Counted from the stretch's first letter, positions 28,616 to 39,101 are shown. The stretch: DNA of 64,000 nt from Achromobacter sp. Root83 (GCF_001428845.1 NZ_LMIU01000023.1:1-64000); one strand, 5' to 3'. Notes: a model not told the origin generated them from the sequence alone. A program made the numbers and translations.

Positions 28616-28817
28616 GGCCATTTCTGGGGAACGGGGCTTCGAAGCGGCACTTTTACCCCAAAAATCGACGCTGCGCCCACCCTGTTTTTTGCCCTTTCAG
28701 AGGGTCCTGGAGGGCCTGTGAGGCGTTGTCAAAACCAGGTATTGGAGGGGAAGCCAACTCGGTTTGTTTACAGGGGACTGAACAAAAAATGATCACAATC
28801 CGCCGTAGAATCCGTCC

Positions 28818-30194
28818 ATGGCAAGAGATATCGGAATCGGGAAATTCGGGTGGGCTACCCGGTTGAGAAGCGGTTTGCTGGCCGACAAGCTGCCCGTCAC
28901 GTTGTGCATGGCGGCCTTGATGGGCCTGACGGGGGCGCTGGCCACCGTGGTGTTCCGGGAACTGCTGGGCTGGACGCAAATGCTGCTGAGCGGAGGCGAC
29001 ATTCCCCGTGGAATGGTGTCGCTGGCCCGCGGCCTGGACCCCTGGCAGCGCTTCGTGATGCCGGCGGCGGGAGGCGCAATCGCCGGCATCATTCTGCAAA
29101 TGGCGGCCCGATGGCTGCCCAGGCGAGGCGCGGCCGACTATATGGAGGCTATTTCGATTGGCCGGGGCGTGATCGGCTTTCGCCAGACCGTTGCGCGCAG
29201 CCTGTCGTCGATTTTTTCCATTGGATCAGGCGCTTCAATCGGGCGCGAAGGCCCAATGGTCCAACTGGCGGCCATGTGTTCGTCGCTGACGGGCCGCTAC
29301 CTGGTGCTGCCTCCCCGGCAACTGCGGTTGTTGGTGGCCTGCGGTGCAACGGCGGGCATTACCGCCGCCTACAACGCGCCCATTGCGGGAGCGCTGTTCA
29401 TCTCCGAGATCGTGTACGGCGTCATTTCGTCGGCCACGCTGGTTCCGCTGGCCGTGGCGTCGGTGGTCGCCAACATCGTCACCCGTCAGATCCTGCACTA
29501 CGACGCTGTCTTCCATATGCCGCACTTTGAATTCGTGTCGGGCTGGGAAGTGATCAATTATCTTGGGCTGGGTCTGATCGCGGGCCTGGCCGCGCCGCAA
29601 TTCCTGCGGTTCCTGGACCTGTCGCGCGCCGCGTTTCTGCGGCTGCCTTTTCCGCTGTGGGTAAGGATGACGGCGGGAGGACTGGTGGTCGGCGCGCTTT
29701 CAGTGCTGAATCCCGAGGTCTGGGGTAACGGCTACAGCGTGGTCAACAGTATGTTGCACACGCAATGGGCCTGGCAGGCGGTGGCCGCGATTCTGCTGTT
29801 GAAGACGCTGGCTACGGCCGCCAGCGTGGGATCCGGCGCCGTCGGCGGGGTGTTCACGCCGACGTTGTTCGTGGGCGCCGCGTTGGGCGCACTGTACGGA
29901 ACGGGTTTGCACGGACTGTTTCCCGCAGGGGGCTTGTCCGCGGTATCCAGCTATGCCGTGGTGGGTATGGGGGCGCTGCTGGCCGCAACCACTTATGCGC
30001 CGCTGATGTCCATTCTGATGATCTTCGAGATGACGCTCAGCTACGAGATCATGCTGCCGTTGATGCTGGCGTGCATGACCGGCTATGTGGTCGCGCAGCG
30101 CATACGGCCTGACTCGGTCTACGCGAAATCGCTGGCAAGCAACCGGCTTGCGCGGCGTGTTCTGTCAAAGGAGGATAGGCGCGAAAAATATTGA
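28818..30194 (+). CDS. ClC-family chloride channel or exchanger
   Basis: A 458-residue multi-span ClC protein. The selectivity motifs are present: GSGASIGREGP (137-146), where E144 is the gating glutamate of transporters, and GSGAVGGVFTPTLFVGAALG. It ends with a basic tail and has no CBS domains. Members exchange chloride for protons or act as channels, helping acid resistance. It is transcribed alone, away from the tctD promoter; ClcB is the nearest E. coli counterpart in length and motifs. Confidence 0.93.
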   Translation: MARDIGIGKFGWATRLRSGLLADKLPVTLCMAALMGLTGALATVVFRELLGWTQMLLSGGDIPRGMVSLARGLDPWQRFVMPAAGGAIAGIILQMAARWLPRRGAADYMEAISIGRGVIGFRQTVARSLSSIFSIGSGASIGREGPMVQLAAMCSSLTGRYLVLPPRQLRLLVACGATAGITAAYNAPIAGALFISEIVYGVISSATLVPLAVASVVANIVTRQILHYDAVFHMPHFEFVSGWEVINYLGLGLIAGLAAPQFLRFLDLSRAAFLRLPFPLWVRMTAGGLVVGALSVLNPEVWGNGYSVVNSMLHTQWAWQAVAAILLLKTLATAASVGSGAVGGVFTPTLFVGAALGALYGTGLHGLFPAGGLSAVSSYAVVGMGALLAATTYAPLMSILMIFEMTLSYEIMLPLMLACMTGYVVAQRIRPDSVYAKSLASNRLARRVLSKEDRREKY

Positions 30195-30284
30195 GTAAAA
30201 GCTCATATATTTGCCGAAGTCAGGATCCGGGGCGCTGGGCTCAACGATGTAAGCCGTTCGGGCGAGTGGCGCAAATCCATCCCA

Positions 30285-30755
30285 TTATAAAAGGGGCTTT
30301 CGCATGAATACTCGATCAAGTCCGATCTCTCTTGCCCTGTGGGTCTCGATGTACCCGTATCGCCGATAAATGGCGATGTTCTCTGTCATCAACTCCTGGG
30401 TGTAAAGACGGATGTGGGCAAAGCCGGCCTGGCGCGTCACGTCCTCGGCCCATCGCAGCATTTCCCGGCCGTACCCCTTTCCCTGCGCCAAGGTTGATAC
30501 CGCGATGTTGTCCAGCAGCATGCACCCGGCGTCAGGCTCGGGAATCAGCACTATCACGCCTTGGATTCCATCCTGGGAATCCAGCACATGAACCACGCCC
30601 TGCGCCACGCGGGCCGGATAGTCGTCCAGCAGCGGACCGGGCGTGGCGCCGATCCGGGCAATGTAATGCGTGTAGGCGTCCTTGACGATGCGTTCGATCG
30701 CGCCCACGTCGCCGGGCGTCGCGGGCCGGATCCAATGGGGGCGGTTGGTGGTCAT
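30285..30755 (-). CDS. GNAT-family N-acetyltransferase
   Basis: A 156-residue single-domain GNAT enzyme. The acetyl-CoA loop is TLAQGKGYGREMLRWAEDV and the C-terminal NIAIYRRYGYIETHRAREIG is the usual end of the fold. The start MTTNRPHWIRPATPGD was chosen because the domain begins there. The substrate is unknown. It follows mnmE with a 19-bp gap on the same strand and may share its transcript. The 90 bp between it and the ClC gene shows no clear terminator. Confidence 0.9.
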   Translation of the reverse strand: MTTNRPHWIRPATPGDVGAIERIVKDAYTHYIARIGATPGPLLDDYPARVAQGVVHVLDSQDGIQGVIVLIPEPDAGCMLLDNIAVSTLAQGKGYGREMLRWAEDVTRQAGFAHIRLYTQELMTENIAIYRRYGYIETHRAREIGLDRVFMRKPLL

Positions 30756-30774
30756 TGCCGCGGACGACTCCCGG

Positions 30775-32127
30775 CTATTTGCCGATGCAGAAACTGGAAA
30801 AAATCTCGCCCAGCAGATCGTCGCTGGTGAACTTCCCGGTGATGCTGGACAGGCTGTCGTGCGCGATCCGCAGTTCTTCGGCAAACAGATCCAGCACGCG
30901 GTCGTCCTGGCCTGCGTGCTCGGCGGCCAGTTCCAGGTGTTCCGCCGCGTCCTGCAGGGCATGCAGATGGCGCTCGCGCGCAAGCCATGGCGATTCGGCG
31001 CCGGGATTCCAGCCCGCGATCCGCAGCAGTTCGGCGCGCAGCGCATCGAGGCCGGCGCCGCGCTTGGCCGAGACCCCCAGTTCACCTGGCCGGGCGGCAA
31101 AGGGAGCGGACAACAGGTCGAGCTTGTTGAATACCTTCAGCACCGGCGTGCGCGGCGGCAGGCGCGCGGTGATCTGGGCGTCGAGTTCATCGCCGGGCTG
31201 GGTGGCGTCCTGCAGATGCAGGATGACGTCGGCCCTTTCGATTTCCTGCCACGTGCGCGCGATACCGATGCTCTCTACGGTGTCCTGAGTTTCCCGTAGT
31301 CCGGCCGTGTCGACAATGTGCAGGGGAACGCCATCTATATGGATTTCTTGCACGACTTTGTCGCGTGTCGTTCCGGCAATCGGCGTGACGATCGCGATAT
31401 CGTCGCCCGCCAGCGCATTGAGCAGGCTGGATTTTCCTACATTGGGCTGGCCCGCGAGAACGACGTGCAGTCCCTCGCGCAGGATGACCCCCTGGCGCGC
31501 CTGCGCGATCAGCGCGTACAGGTCCGCGGACAGCGCATCGAGCGTGGGGCGGGCCTGATATTTCTCAAGGAAGTCGATTTCCTCTTCGGGAAAGTCCAGC
31601 GTCGCTTCAACCAGCATGCGCAGGTGAATGATGCGATCCGACAGATCGTTGACATGCGCCGAAAATTCGCCGGACAGGGATGCCATGGCGCCTCGCGCGG
31701 CAGCCACCGACGAGGCTTCGATCAGGTCCGCGACAGCCTCGGCCTGGGCCAGGTCCATGCGGTCGTTCAGGAATGCGCGGCGCGTGAATTCACCGGGTTC
31801 GGCCAGCCTCAGGCCCAGGTCGCGGCCCGCGGCCAGACAACTGTCGAGAACGCGGCGCAGCACTGCCGGGCCGCCGTGGCCCTGCAGTTCCAGCACGTCC
31901 TCGCCGGTATAGGAATGCGGCGCGCGAAAGTAGAGCGCGATGCCCTCATCCAGCAATTCTCCGGCTACGGATTTGAACGGCAGGTAGTGCGCATGGCGCG
32001 GTTTCAGATCGCGTTGGAACAGGCGGCGCACCAATTCGGACAGGTCCGCACCAGAAACGCGCACCACGCCGATGCCACCTCTTCCGGGGGCGGTGGCAAT
32101 GGCGGCAATGGGGGCGTAGGCGGACAT
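30775..32127 (-). CDS. mnmE: tRNA modification GTPase MnmE (TrmE)
   Basis: A 450-residue GTPase, partner of MnmG in wobble-uridine modification. The N-terminal folate-binding domain opens [20 protein letters not shown]. The G domain has the P-loop GQPNVGKSS, the IAGTTRD switch and DTAGLRET, and the protein ends in the invariant CIGK. In many bacteria mnmE directly follows yidC; here yidC is at 44818-46497 on the same strand, with about 12.7 kb of other genes between. The start at 32127 avoids a weak extension. Confidence 0.97.
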   Translation of the reverse strand: MSAYAPIAAIATAPGRGGIGVVRVSGADLSELVRRLFQRDLKPRHAHYLPFKSVAGELLDEGIALYFRAPHSYTGEDVLELQGHGGPAVLRRVLDSCLAAGRDLGLRLAEPGEFTRRAFLNDRMDLAQAEAVADLIEASSVAAARGAMASLSGEFSAHVNDLSDRIIHLRMLVEATLDFPEEEIDFLEKYQARPTLDALSADLYALIAQARQGVILREGLHVVLAGQPNVGKSSLLNALAGDDIAIVTPIAGTTRDKVVQEIHIDGVPLHIVDTAGLRETQDTVESIGIARTWQEIERADVILHLQDATQPGDELDAQITARLPPRTPVLKVFNKLDLLSAPFAARPGELGVSAKRGAGLDALRAELLRIAGWNPGAESPWLARERHLHALQDAAEHLELAAEHAGQDDRVLDLFAEELRIAHDSLSSITGKFTSDDLLGEIFSSFCIGK

Positions 32128-32242
32128 ATCAGGGCGACGGCGATGCGAGAACAATAGGGGAATATAACTGTTGCGCGGCACGTTGTTTGCTGGTTACTGT
32201 GGCCCCGAGGTTCAAAACCCGAAACAACTCTGGGAGATCACG

Positions 32243-33829
32243 ATGGCATCTCGGTTTTCGCGTGTCTTGGCCTGCGGCTCGGCCGCGGTGATATTGGCCT
32301 TTGGCACATTCAGTTCGGCCATGGCCCGCGATCTCGTGATCGCCTTGAAGACCGAGCCATCCTCGATGGATCCGCAGTATCACGCGCTGACGCCCAACAC
32401 GCAGATCTCCCAGACCATCTTCGATACGCTGGTTGCCACGGACGCGCAGTTGAAGCCGCAGCCTTCGCTTGCGGAATCCTGGACCGTGGACGGCAAGATC
32501 TGGACGTTCAAGCTGCGTCCGAACGTGAAGTTTTCGGACGGCACGCCGTTTACCGCGGAAGACGTGGTCTTCACTTATCACCGCGTGCCCAAGGTGCCCA
32601 ACAGCCCGTCGCCGTTCACCCTGTACCTGGGGTCCGTCGAAAAGACCGAAGCGGTCGATCCGATGACCGTTCGTATCACGACCAAGAGCGTCGCGCCGAA
32701 TCTTCTGGTGAACCTGGCGCAATTGCCCATCATGTCCAAGAAGGCCGCGTCCGGCCCGGCGGCCGAGGGCAAGACCACCATGGAATTGAACAGCGGCGAC
32801 GGCCTGATCGGCACGGGGCCGTACAAATTCGTGTCCTGGAAGCGCGGCGCCGAATTCGTGCTGGCCCGCAATGACAACTACTGGGGAAAAAAGCCCGAGT
32901 GGGACCGCGTGGTCTACCGTCCGATCAGCAACGCCGCCGCGCGCGTGGCCGCGTTGCTGGCCGGCGACGTCGACATGATCGAGGATCCCCCAACCGACGA
33001 CCTGCCCAAGCTCAAGGGCGACAAGAAGCTCTTCGTCGAGGAAACACCGTCGGTGCGTGTCGTCTATGTGGCGCTCGACCAGTATGCCGAGCCCTCGCCC
33101 GGCGTCCAGGGCACCGAAAAGAACCCGATGAAGGACAAGCGGGTGCGCGAGGCGCTGTCGCTGGCCATCAATCGCGACGCGCTGGTGGAACGCGTGATGG
33201 GAGGCGTGGCGCTGCCCGCGGGCAATCTGTTGCCCTATCCCATGTTCGGGTCCAGCAAGGAACATTCGAAGGCGCCAAAAGCGGACGTGGAAAAGGCCAA
33301 GGCGCTTCTGAAGGAAGCCGGCTACCCCAACGGGTTTTCGATCACGCTGGGCTCGCCGTCCGGCCGCTACGTCAACGATTCGAAGGTTGCGCAGGCGATC
33401 GCATCGATGTGGACACGCATCGGCGTGAAGACCAGCGTGGATGCCATGGCGCCACCCGTGTTTTTCAAGAATCGTGACAGCTATGCGTTCTCGGCCTATC
33501 TGGCGGGATGGTCCGTGACCAGCGGAGAAATGTCGAATGCGTTGACGTCCCTGCTGATGACGCGCAATCCCGAAGCCGGCCAGGGCACCACCAACCGCAG
33601 CCGTTATTCCAATCCCAAGATGGACGAACTGGTGAAGGAAGCCTCGTCCACCATGGATGACGCCAAGCGTGCCGAGCTGCTTTCCACGGCCAGCAACATC
33701 GCGATGGATGACTTCGCCATGTTGCCGGTGCATTTCGAGCTCTCGGTCTGGGCCATGAAGAACGACATCCGCTATCAGGGCCGTCCCGACCAGGTCACGC
33801 TTGCGCAGTTTGCAACGCTGAAGAAGTAA
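32243..33829 (+). CDS. ABC transporter peptide-binding protein (SBP family 5)
   Basis: A 528-residue family 5 extracytoplasmic receptor, the type that binds di- or oligopeptides, nickel or opines. The signal peptide runs to about residue 30 (cleavage near SSAMA). Conserved blocks include SLAESWTVDGKIWTFKLRPNVKFSDGTPFTAEDVVFT. GGGAG precedes the ATG. It heads a five-gene plus-strand unit with two permeases and two ATPases; the ligand may be the amide cleaved by the M20 hydrolase downstream. Confidence 0.93.
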   Translation: MASRFSRVLACGSAAVILAFGTFSSAMARDLVIALKTEPSSMDPQYHALTPNTQISQTIFDTLVATDAQLKPQPSLAESWTVDGKIWTFKLRPNVKFSDGTPFTAEDVVFTYHRVPKVPNSPSPFTLYLGSVEKTEAVDPMTVRITTKSVAPNLLVNLAQLPIMSKKAASGPAAEGKTTMELNSGDGLIGTGPYKFVSWKRGAEFVLARNDNYWGKKPEWDRVVYRPISNAAARVAALLAGDVDMIEDPPTDDLPKLKGDKKLFVEETPSVRVVYVALDQYAEPSPGVQGTEKNPMKDKRVREALSLAINRDALVERVMGGVALPAGNLLPYPMFGSSKEHSKAPKADVEKAKALLKEAGYPNGFSITLGSPSGRYVNDSKVAQAIASMWTRIGVKTSVDAMAPPVFFKNRDSYAFSAYLAGWSVTSGEMSNALTSLLMTRNPEAGQGTTNRSRYSNPKMDELVKEASSTMDDAKRAELLSTASNIAMDDFAMLPVHFELSVWAMKNDIRYQGRPDQVTLAQFATLKK

Positions 33830-33851
33830 CGCGCACAGCAGGCGGTATCTT

Positions 33852-34826
33852 GTGCTTGCAACGATAGTAAGAAGGCTCCTGCAGACCATCGTCGTCATGC
33901 TCGTCATGTCGGCGCTGGTCTTTGCGGGCATCTACATGGTGGGCGATCCGGTATCCATGCTGGCCAGCCCGGAGGCCACGGAAGCGCAGCGCGCCGCCAT
34001 CAGCGCGTCGCTGGGGCTGGATCAGCCGTTGTGGCGCCAATACCTGATCTTCATGAGCCAGGCGGTGCGCGGTGACTTCGGCAACAGTTTCCTGACCGGC
34101 GAGCCGGCCATGCACCTCATCCTGGAACGCATGCCCGCCACGGTGGAGCTGGCCTGCGTCGCCATGCTGCTGTCGGTGCTGATCGGTGTGCCGCTGGGCA
34201 TTCTGGCGGGCCTCAAACCCAAGGCGGCGGGGTCGCGGGCGATCATGACCGGTTCCGTTCTGGGCTTTTCGCTTCCCAACTTCTGGGTGGGCCTGATGCT
34301 CATCATGGTGTTCGCCGTGATCCTGGGATGGGTGCCGGCGGGTGGGCGCGGACAGACAGTCAGCATCGGTTCCCTGCAACTGAGCGTGCTGACGCTGGAC
34401 GGCTGGTTGAGCCTGGCCCTGCCGGCCGCCACGATCGCCTTCGCCAAGTGCGCCATGATCATCCGCGTGACGCGGGCGGCGACGCGTGAAGCCTTGCCCA
34501 TGGACTACATCAAGTTCGCGCGCGCCAAGGGATTGTCCGAAAGACGCGTGCTGGGCGTGCATCTGCTGAAGAACATCCTGATTCCCGTGGTGACCGTGGC
34601 AGGCCTGGAATTTGGCCAGGTCATGGCGTTCGCGGTGGTGACCGAGACCGTGTTTTCCTGGCCGGGAATGGGCAAGCTGCTGATCGATTCCATCATCAAC
34701 CTGGATCGTCCGGTAGTGGTGGCGTATCTGCTGCTGATTGTCTTTTTCCTGGTCATGTTGAACCTTGTGGTGGACATCATCTATACGGTGCTGGACCCGC
34801 GCGTACGTTTGGACAGCCGCCGATGA
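33852..34826 (+). CDS. Dipeptide-type ABC transporter permease (DppB family)
   Basis: A 324-residue permease with six membrane segments. It has the N-terminal family signature (LATIVRRLLQTIVVMLVMSA) and the ATPase-contact EAA loop near RAATREALPMDYIKFARAKGLSERRV. GTG at 33852 is used as start. It overlaps the next permease gene by four bases (ATGA). Confidence 0.92.
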   Translation: MLATIVRRLLQTIVVMLVMSALVFAGIYMVGDPVSMLASPEATEAQRAAISASLGLDQPLWRQYLIFMSQAVRGDFGNSFLTGEPAMHLILERMPATVELACVAMLLSVLIGVPLGILAGLKPKAAGSRAIMTGSVLGFSLPNFWVGLMLIMVFAVILGWVPAGGRGQTVSIGSLQLSVLTLDGWLSLALPAATIAFAKCAMIIRVTRAATREALPMDYIKFARAKGLSERRVLGVHLLKNILIPVVTVAGLEFGQVMAFAVVTETVFSWPGMGKLLIDSIINLDRPVVVAYLLLIVFFLVMLNLVVDIIYTVLDPRVRLDSRR

Positions 34827-35752
34827 ACACGCCCGCCACCCCCGCCACCGCTGCCGCGCCGCCTTCTTCCGCCAAGGAACAATCGCCCTGGCGCCGTTTC
34901 GTCGCCGATTTCTTTGCCAGCAAGCTGGCCACGCTGGGCCTGGTGATGTTGGTCGCGATCGTGGGCGCCGCGCTGCTGGCGCCATGGATCGCGCCGCAGA
35001 ATCCCTATGATCTGGCCAGTCTGGACATCATGGATTCCAAGCTCAAGCCGGGCAGCGAAAGCGGCGACGGCTCCATGCGCCACTGGCTGGGCACCGATGG
35101 CCAGGCGCGGGATCTGTTGTCTGCCATTCTTTACGGCATGCGCACGAGCCTGATGGTGGCCACCGTGTCCGTGCTGGCTGCCTTTGGCATCGGCGCCACG
35201 GTGGGGCTGATAGCGGCGTATTTTGGCGGGCGCATCGATGCCTTGCTGATGCGGGTTGTGGATATCCAGTTGTCGTTCCCCGCCATTCTTGTCGCCCTGA
35301 TGCTGCTGGCTATCCTGGGCAAGGGTGTGGATAAGGTGATCATCGCGCTGATCGTCGTGCAATGGGCCTACTTTGCCCGCGCGGCGCGCGGTGCGGCGCT
35401 GGTCGAGCGCGGCAAGGAATACGTGGAGGCGGCGCGCTGCATGTCGCTATCCTGGGGGCGCGTGCTGTTCCGCCATGTGCTGCCGAACTGTATGCCGCCC
35501 CTGATCGTGATCGCCACGATCGACCTGGCCCACGCTATCGCACTCGAAGCCACCCTTTCGTTCCTGGGGGTGGGCGTGCCGGTGACCGAGCCGTCGCTCG
35601 GCATGCTCATCTACAACGGCTTCGAGTACCTGCTGTCTGGCCAATACTGGATTTCCTTCTTCCCCGGCATTGCGCTGGCGCTGGCCATCATTGCCATCAA
35701 TCTGGTGGGCGACCATCTGCGCGATGTGCTCAACCCGCGCCACGCGAACTGA
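34823..35752 (+). CDS. Dipeptide-type ABC transporter permease (DppC family)
   Basis: A 309-residue permease of the DppC/OppC group: a soluble N-terminal stretch, a first helix near residue 40 and five more. The loop RAARGAALVERGKEYVEAARCMSLSW is the EAA-type contact with the ATPases. An exact DnaA box (35326) lies within the gene. Confidence 0.92.
   Translation: MNTPATPATAAAPPSSAKEQSPWRRFVADFFASKLATLGLVMLVAIVGAALLAPWIAPQNPYDLASLDIMDSKLKPGSESGDGSMRHWLGTDGQARDLLSAILYGMRTSLMVATVSVLAAFGIGATVGLIAAYFGGRIDALLMRVVDIQLSFPAILVALMLLAILGKGVDKVIIALIVVQWAYFARAARGAALVERGKEYVEAARCMSLSWGRVLFRHVLPNCMPPLIVIATIDLAHAIALEATLSFLGVGVPVTEPSLGMLIYNGFEYLLSGQYWISFFPGIALALAIIAINLVGDHLRDVLNPRHAN
35326..35334 (-). promoter_or_regulatory. 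DnaA box (exact TGTGGATAA)
   Basis: Exact match inside the DppC-type permease gene. Confidence 0.5.
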
Positions 35753-35763
35753 GGACGGGCGCG

Positions 35764-36774
35764 ATGCAGACAAATCCTGTGGAAAAGTCCCTGGCTGCGC
35801 CTTCGCCGATTCTTGAGGTGCATGGGTTGAAGACGCACTTCTTCACGCGCAACGGCGTAGTGAAGGCGGTGGACGGCGTGGACCTGATGTTGGCCGAAGG
35901 CGAAATCCTGGGGCTGGTGGGCGAGTCCGGGTCGGGCAAGAGCATCACCGGTTTTTCGCTGATGGGGCTGCTCGACGAGCCCGGCCGCATCGTCGACGGC
36001 CATCTGCTGCTGAACGGCGAAGACCTGCGCGGTGCATCGCCGGCGCGGTGGCGGCAACTGCGGGGCCAGGAGATCGCGATGATCTTCCAGGATCCGATGA
36101 TGACGTTGAATCCCGTGTTGCGCGTGGACACGCAGATGATCGAGGCGGTACAGGCGCACGGCAAGGCGTCGCGCGAACAGGCTCGCCAACGCGCCCTGCA
36201 GACCCTGACCATGGTGGGCATACCGTCGCCTCAAGAACGCCTGCGGGCCTATCCGCACCAGCTTTCGGGCGGCATGCGGCAGCGCGTGGCAATCGCGATC
36301 GCGCTGCTCAATTCGCCGCGCCTCATCATCGCCGACGAGCCCACCACCGCGCTCGATGTCACGATACAAGGCCAGATCCTCTTCGAAGTGCAGAAACTCT
36401 GCCGCGAAACGGGAACCGGGCTGATCTGGATCACGCACGACCTGGCGGTCGTGGCGGGCCTGGCGGACCGCGTGTCCGTCATGTACGCGGGCCGCATCGT
36501 GGAAACCGGCAGCACCGAGGCAGTCATCAGCCATCCCATGCACCCATACACGCACGGGCTGATCGCTTCCATCCCGACGCCGGAGTCTCGCGGAAGACCG
36601 CTGGTTCCGATTCCAGGCATGACCCCCTCGCTATTGAACTTGCCGCAAGGCTGTGCGTTCCGCGGCCGCTGTCCGCGCGCCACGGAGGCCTGTCTGGCCG
36701 AGCCGCAGCCCGTGGAAGTCCGCCCGGCGCAATGGGTGCGCTGCTGGCACGCTGGAGGTCCGGACATCAAATGA
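35764..36774 (+). CDS. Dipeptide-type ABC transporter ATPase (DppD family)
   Basis: A 336-residue ATPase. Walker A is GESGSGKS, the signature is LSGGMRQRVAIA and Walker B is LIIADEPTTALD. The C-terminal oligopeptide domain has the cysteine cluster CAFRGRCPRATEAC that binds an iron-sulfur cluster in DppD/OppD-type ATPases. It follows the permease after 11 bp and overlaps the next ATPase gene by ATGA. Confidence 0.93.
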   Translation: MQTNPVEKSLAAPSPILEVHGLKTHFFTRNGVVKAVDGVDLMLAEGEILGLVGESGSGKSITGFSLMGLLDEPGRIVDGHLLLNGEDLRGASPARWRQLRGQEIAMIFQDPMMTLNPVLRVDTQMIEAVQAHGKASREQARQRALQTLTMVGIPSPQERLRAYPHQLSGGMRQRVAIAIALLNSPRLIIADEPTTALDVTIQGQILFEVQKLCRETGTGLIWITHDLAVVAGLADRVSVMYAGRIVETGSTEAVISHPMHPYTHGLIASIPTPESRGRPLVPIPGMTPSLLNLPQGCAFRGRCPRATEACLAEPQPVEVRPAQWVRCWHAGGPDIK

Positions 36775-37790
36775 GCGTAGCCGATCATTCCGCCGTTACT
36801 CCCATCCTTGCGTTGCGCGGGGTCGAACTGCGCTTCGTGCAGCCGGTGGATCTGGCCGGACGCATCGCGAACCTGCTGGGCGCGGGCTTGAAGACCCAGG
36901 TGGTGCATGCCGTGGCCGGCGTGGACCTGGAAGTGCAGCCGGGCGAGGTGATCGGTATCGTCGGCGAATCGGGCTGTGGAAAATCCACGCTCGGCCGCAT
37001 TGTGTCTGGCATCTTGCCGCCGACAACGGGCGACGTCTTCTATCAGGGCAAGGCTGTTCGCGCCATGAGCGGCCAGGAGCGGCGCGCCTATGAGCTGGGC
37101 GTGCAGATGATCTTCCAGGATCCGTACGCATCGCTGAACCCGCGCATGCGCGTGCGCGAGATCATCGGCGAGGCGCCCGTGGCGCACGGCCTGATCCCGT
37201 CGCGGGACAAGGCGGATTATGTGGCCGGCCTGATGCGCCAGGTTGGGCTGGATCCGAGTTTCGCACAGCGTTATCCCCATCAATTCTCGGGCGGCCAGAG
37301 GCAGCGCATCGGTATTGCGCGCGCGCTGGCGCTCAAGCCTTCGGTGATCGTCTGCGACGAGGCCGTCGCCGCGCTGGACGTGTCCATCCAGGCCCAGGTG
37401 CTGAATCTGTTCGAGCAGCTTCGCGCGGATCTGGACCTGACCTATCTATTCATCAGCCATAACCTCAGCGTGGTCAGCCATATCTCGGACCGCGTGGCGA
37501 TCATGTATCTGGGACGCGTGGTTGAACTTGCGCCGACCGACACGGTGTTCCAGCGGGCCAATCATCCGTATACCCAGGCCTTGCTGAAAGAGCTGCCTAC
37601 GCTGGTGCCAGGACGGCGCGCGTATCAGCCGATCAAGGGCGAGCTGCCCTCGCCGCTGGATCCTCCGCCCGGTTGTGCGTTCCACCCGCGTTGTCCACAC
37701 GCCATGCCGCGGTGCAAGACGGAACGTCCCCTGCTGCGGGAGATCGCGCCTGGGCAGTTCAGCGCGTGCCATTTGAACGATGCCGGCTGA
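36771..37790 (+). CDS. Dipeptide-type ABC transporter ATPase (DppF family)
   Basis: A 339-residue ATPase completing the importer. Walker A is GESGCGKST, signature [15 protein letters not shown], Walker [13 protein letters not shown]: the residue after the Walker B Asp-Glu is Ala rather than the usual Pro. The C-terminal cluster [14 protein letters not shown] matches the paired-ATPase family. Confidence 0.93.
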   Translation: MSVADHSAVTPILALRGVELRFVQPVDLAGRIANLLGAGLKTQVVHAVAGVDLEVQPGEVIGIVGESGCGKSTLGRIVSGILPPTTGDVFYQGKAVRAMSGQERRAYELGVQMIFQDPYASLNPRMRVREIIGEAPVAHGLIPSRDKADYVAGLMRQVGLDPSFAQRYPHQFSGGQRQRIGIARALALKPSVIVCDEAVAALDVSIQAQVLNLFEQLRADLDLTYLFISHNLSVVSHISDRVAIMYLGRVVELAPTDTVFQRANHPYTQALLKELPTLVPGRRAYQPIKGELPSPLDPPPGCAFHPRCPHAMPRCKTERPLLREIAPGQFSACHLNDAG

Positions 37791-37889
37791 CCCTGATCCG
37801 AAAAAGGGCTGGACGCGGGATGGGGGGAGCGCGAGAATTCCCGCACGAGCAGGCCATTCCCGCGTGCGCCATCCATCAACCTTCACTGC

Positions 37890-37898
37890 TTATCCACA
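37890..37898 (+). promoter_or_regulatory. DnaA box (exact TTATCCACA) at the start of the M20 gene
   Basis: Exact box that ends three bases before the ATG of the amidohydrolase gene, so DnaA binding could affect its expression. Confidence 0.55.
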
Positions 37899-37901
37899 GC
37901 C

Positions 37902-39101
37902 ATGAAAACCATAGCCGAAATCGAACGCGTACACGGAGACCTCACCGCATTGCGCCGGGATATCCATGCGCATCCTGAACTGGCGTTCCAGGAAACGCGC
38001 ACCTCCACGCTGGTGGCCGAGCGTTTGCGCGGCTGGGGGCTGGAAGTGCATACGGGGCTGGGGAAAACCGGCGTGGTGGGCGTGTTGCGGTCAGGCAGCG
38101 GCAAGAAGACCATCGGGCTGCGCGCCGACATGGACGCGCTGCCGATGCCCGAACACAACCGCTTCGCGCATAAGTCCACGATCAGCGGCCGCATGCATGG
38201 CTGCGGCCATGACGGGCACACGACGATGCTGCTGGGCGCCGCCCAGTACCTGTCCACGCACCGGAACTTCGACGGCACGGTCGTGTTCATCTTCCAGCCC
38301 GCCGAAGAAGGCGGCAACGCCGGCGCCCGCGCCATGATGCAGGACGGCCTGTTCGACAAGTTTCCCTGCGATGCGGTGTTCGGCATCCACAACATGCCCG
38401 GCATGCCCGTCAACCAGTTCGGCTTCCGTTCCGGCCCGACGATGGCATCCAGCAATCGCTGGGACATTGTCATCAAGGGCGTCGGCGGCCACGCGGCGCA
38501 ACCTCATGCGTCCGTCGATCCCATCATCGTCGCGGCCGACATGGTGCATGCGCTTCAGACCGTGATCTCGCGCAGCAAGAATCCGCTGGATCAAGCGGTG
38601 CTGTCGATCACGCAGATCCACGCGGGCGACGCGTATAACGTGATTCCCGGCGAAGCGGTGCTGCGCGGCACGGTACGCACGTATTCGGTTGAAACGCTGG
38701 ACAAGATAGAAGCCGACATGCGGCGCATCGCCACCACCTTGCCGCAGGTCTATGGCGGCACGGGCGAACTGGATTTCGTCCGCGCCTATCCGCCCCTGGT
38801 GAACTGGGAAAAGGAAACGGCTTTCGCGGCGCAGGTTGCCGAAGACGCCTTCGGCGCCGAGAATGTGCTGCGCGACATGCCGCCCTTCATGGGCGCCGAG
38901 GACTTCTCGTTCTTCCTGGAAGCGATTCCGGGCGCCTATCTGTTCCTGGGCAATGGCGACGGCGACCATCGCATGGAGAGCTATCACGGCATGGGGCCCT
39001 GCCAGCTTCACAACCCCAATTACGACTTCAACGATGCCCTGCTGCCGGTGGGGGCGAGCTATTGGGTGAAGCTTGTCGAAGCGTTCATGCCGGCGCCGTA
39101 A
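37902..39101 (+). CDS. M20-family metallo-amidohydrolase (hippurate hydrolase type)
   Basis: A 399-residue M20D hydrolase cleaving N-acyl amino acids or related amides. Metal-site motifs: MHGCGHDGHTTMLLG (the two-histidine site), FQPAEEGGNAGARAMM (catalytic Glu) and FMGAEDFSFF near the C-terminus. It follows the peptide-type importer after 111 bp, so it probably deacylates the imported substrate. A terminator hairpin follows the gene. Confidence 0.92.
   Translation: MKTIAEIERVHGDLTALRRDIHAHPELAFQETRTSTLVAERLRGWGLEVHTGLGKTGVVGVLRSGSGKKTIGLRADMDALPMPEHNRFAHKSTISGRMHGCGHDGHTTMLLGAAQYLSTHRNFDGTVVFIFQPAEEGGNAGARAMMQDGLFDKFPCDAVFGIHNMPGMPVNQFGFRSGPTMASSNRWDIVIKGVGGHAAQPHASVDPIIVAADMVHALQTVISRSKNPLDQAVLSITQIHAGDAYNVIPGEAVLRGTVRTYSVETLDKIEADMRRIATTLPQVYGGTGELDFVRAYPPLVNWEKETAFAAQVAEDAFGAENVLRDMPPFMGAEDFSFFLEAIPGAYLFLGNGDGDHRMESYHGMGPCQLHNPNYDFNDALLPVGASYWVKLVEAFMPAP

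Larger units (their letters stand above)
28329..28817. other. AT-rich intergenic region with DnaA boxes; second origin candidate
   Basis: This 489-bp gap separates the divergent tctD and ClC genes and should hold both promoters. An AT-rich stretch (about 28376-28425) runs directly into an exact DnaA box at 28426-28434. A second exact box in the opposite orientation lies at 28607-28615, and TTGTGCACA (28582-28590) is one base from the relaxed consensus. An AT-rich block beside a strong box is an origin-like arrangement, but the cluster is sparser than at 18.8-19.9 kb. Confidence 0.45.
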
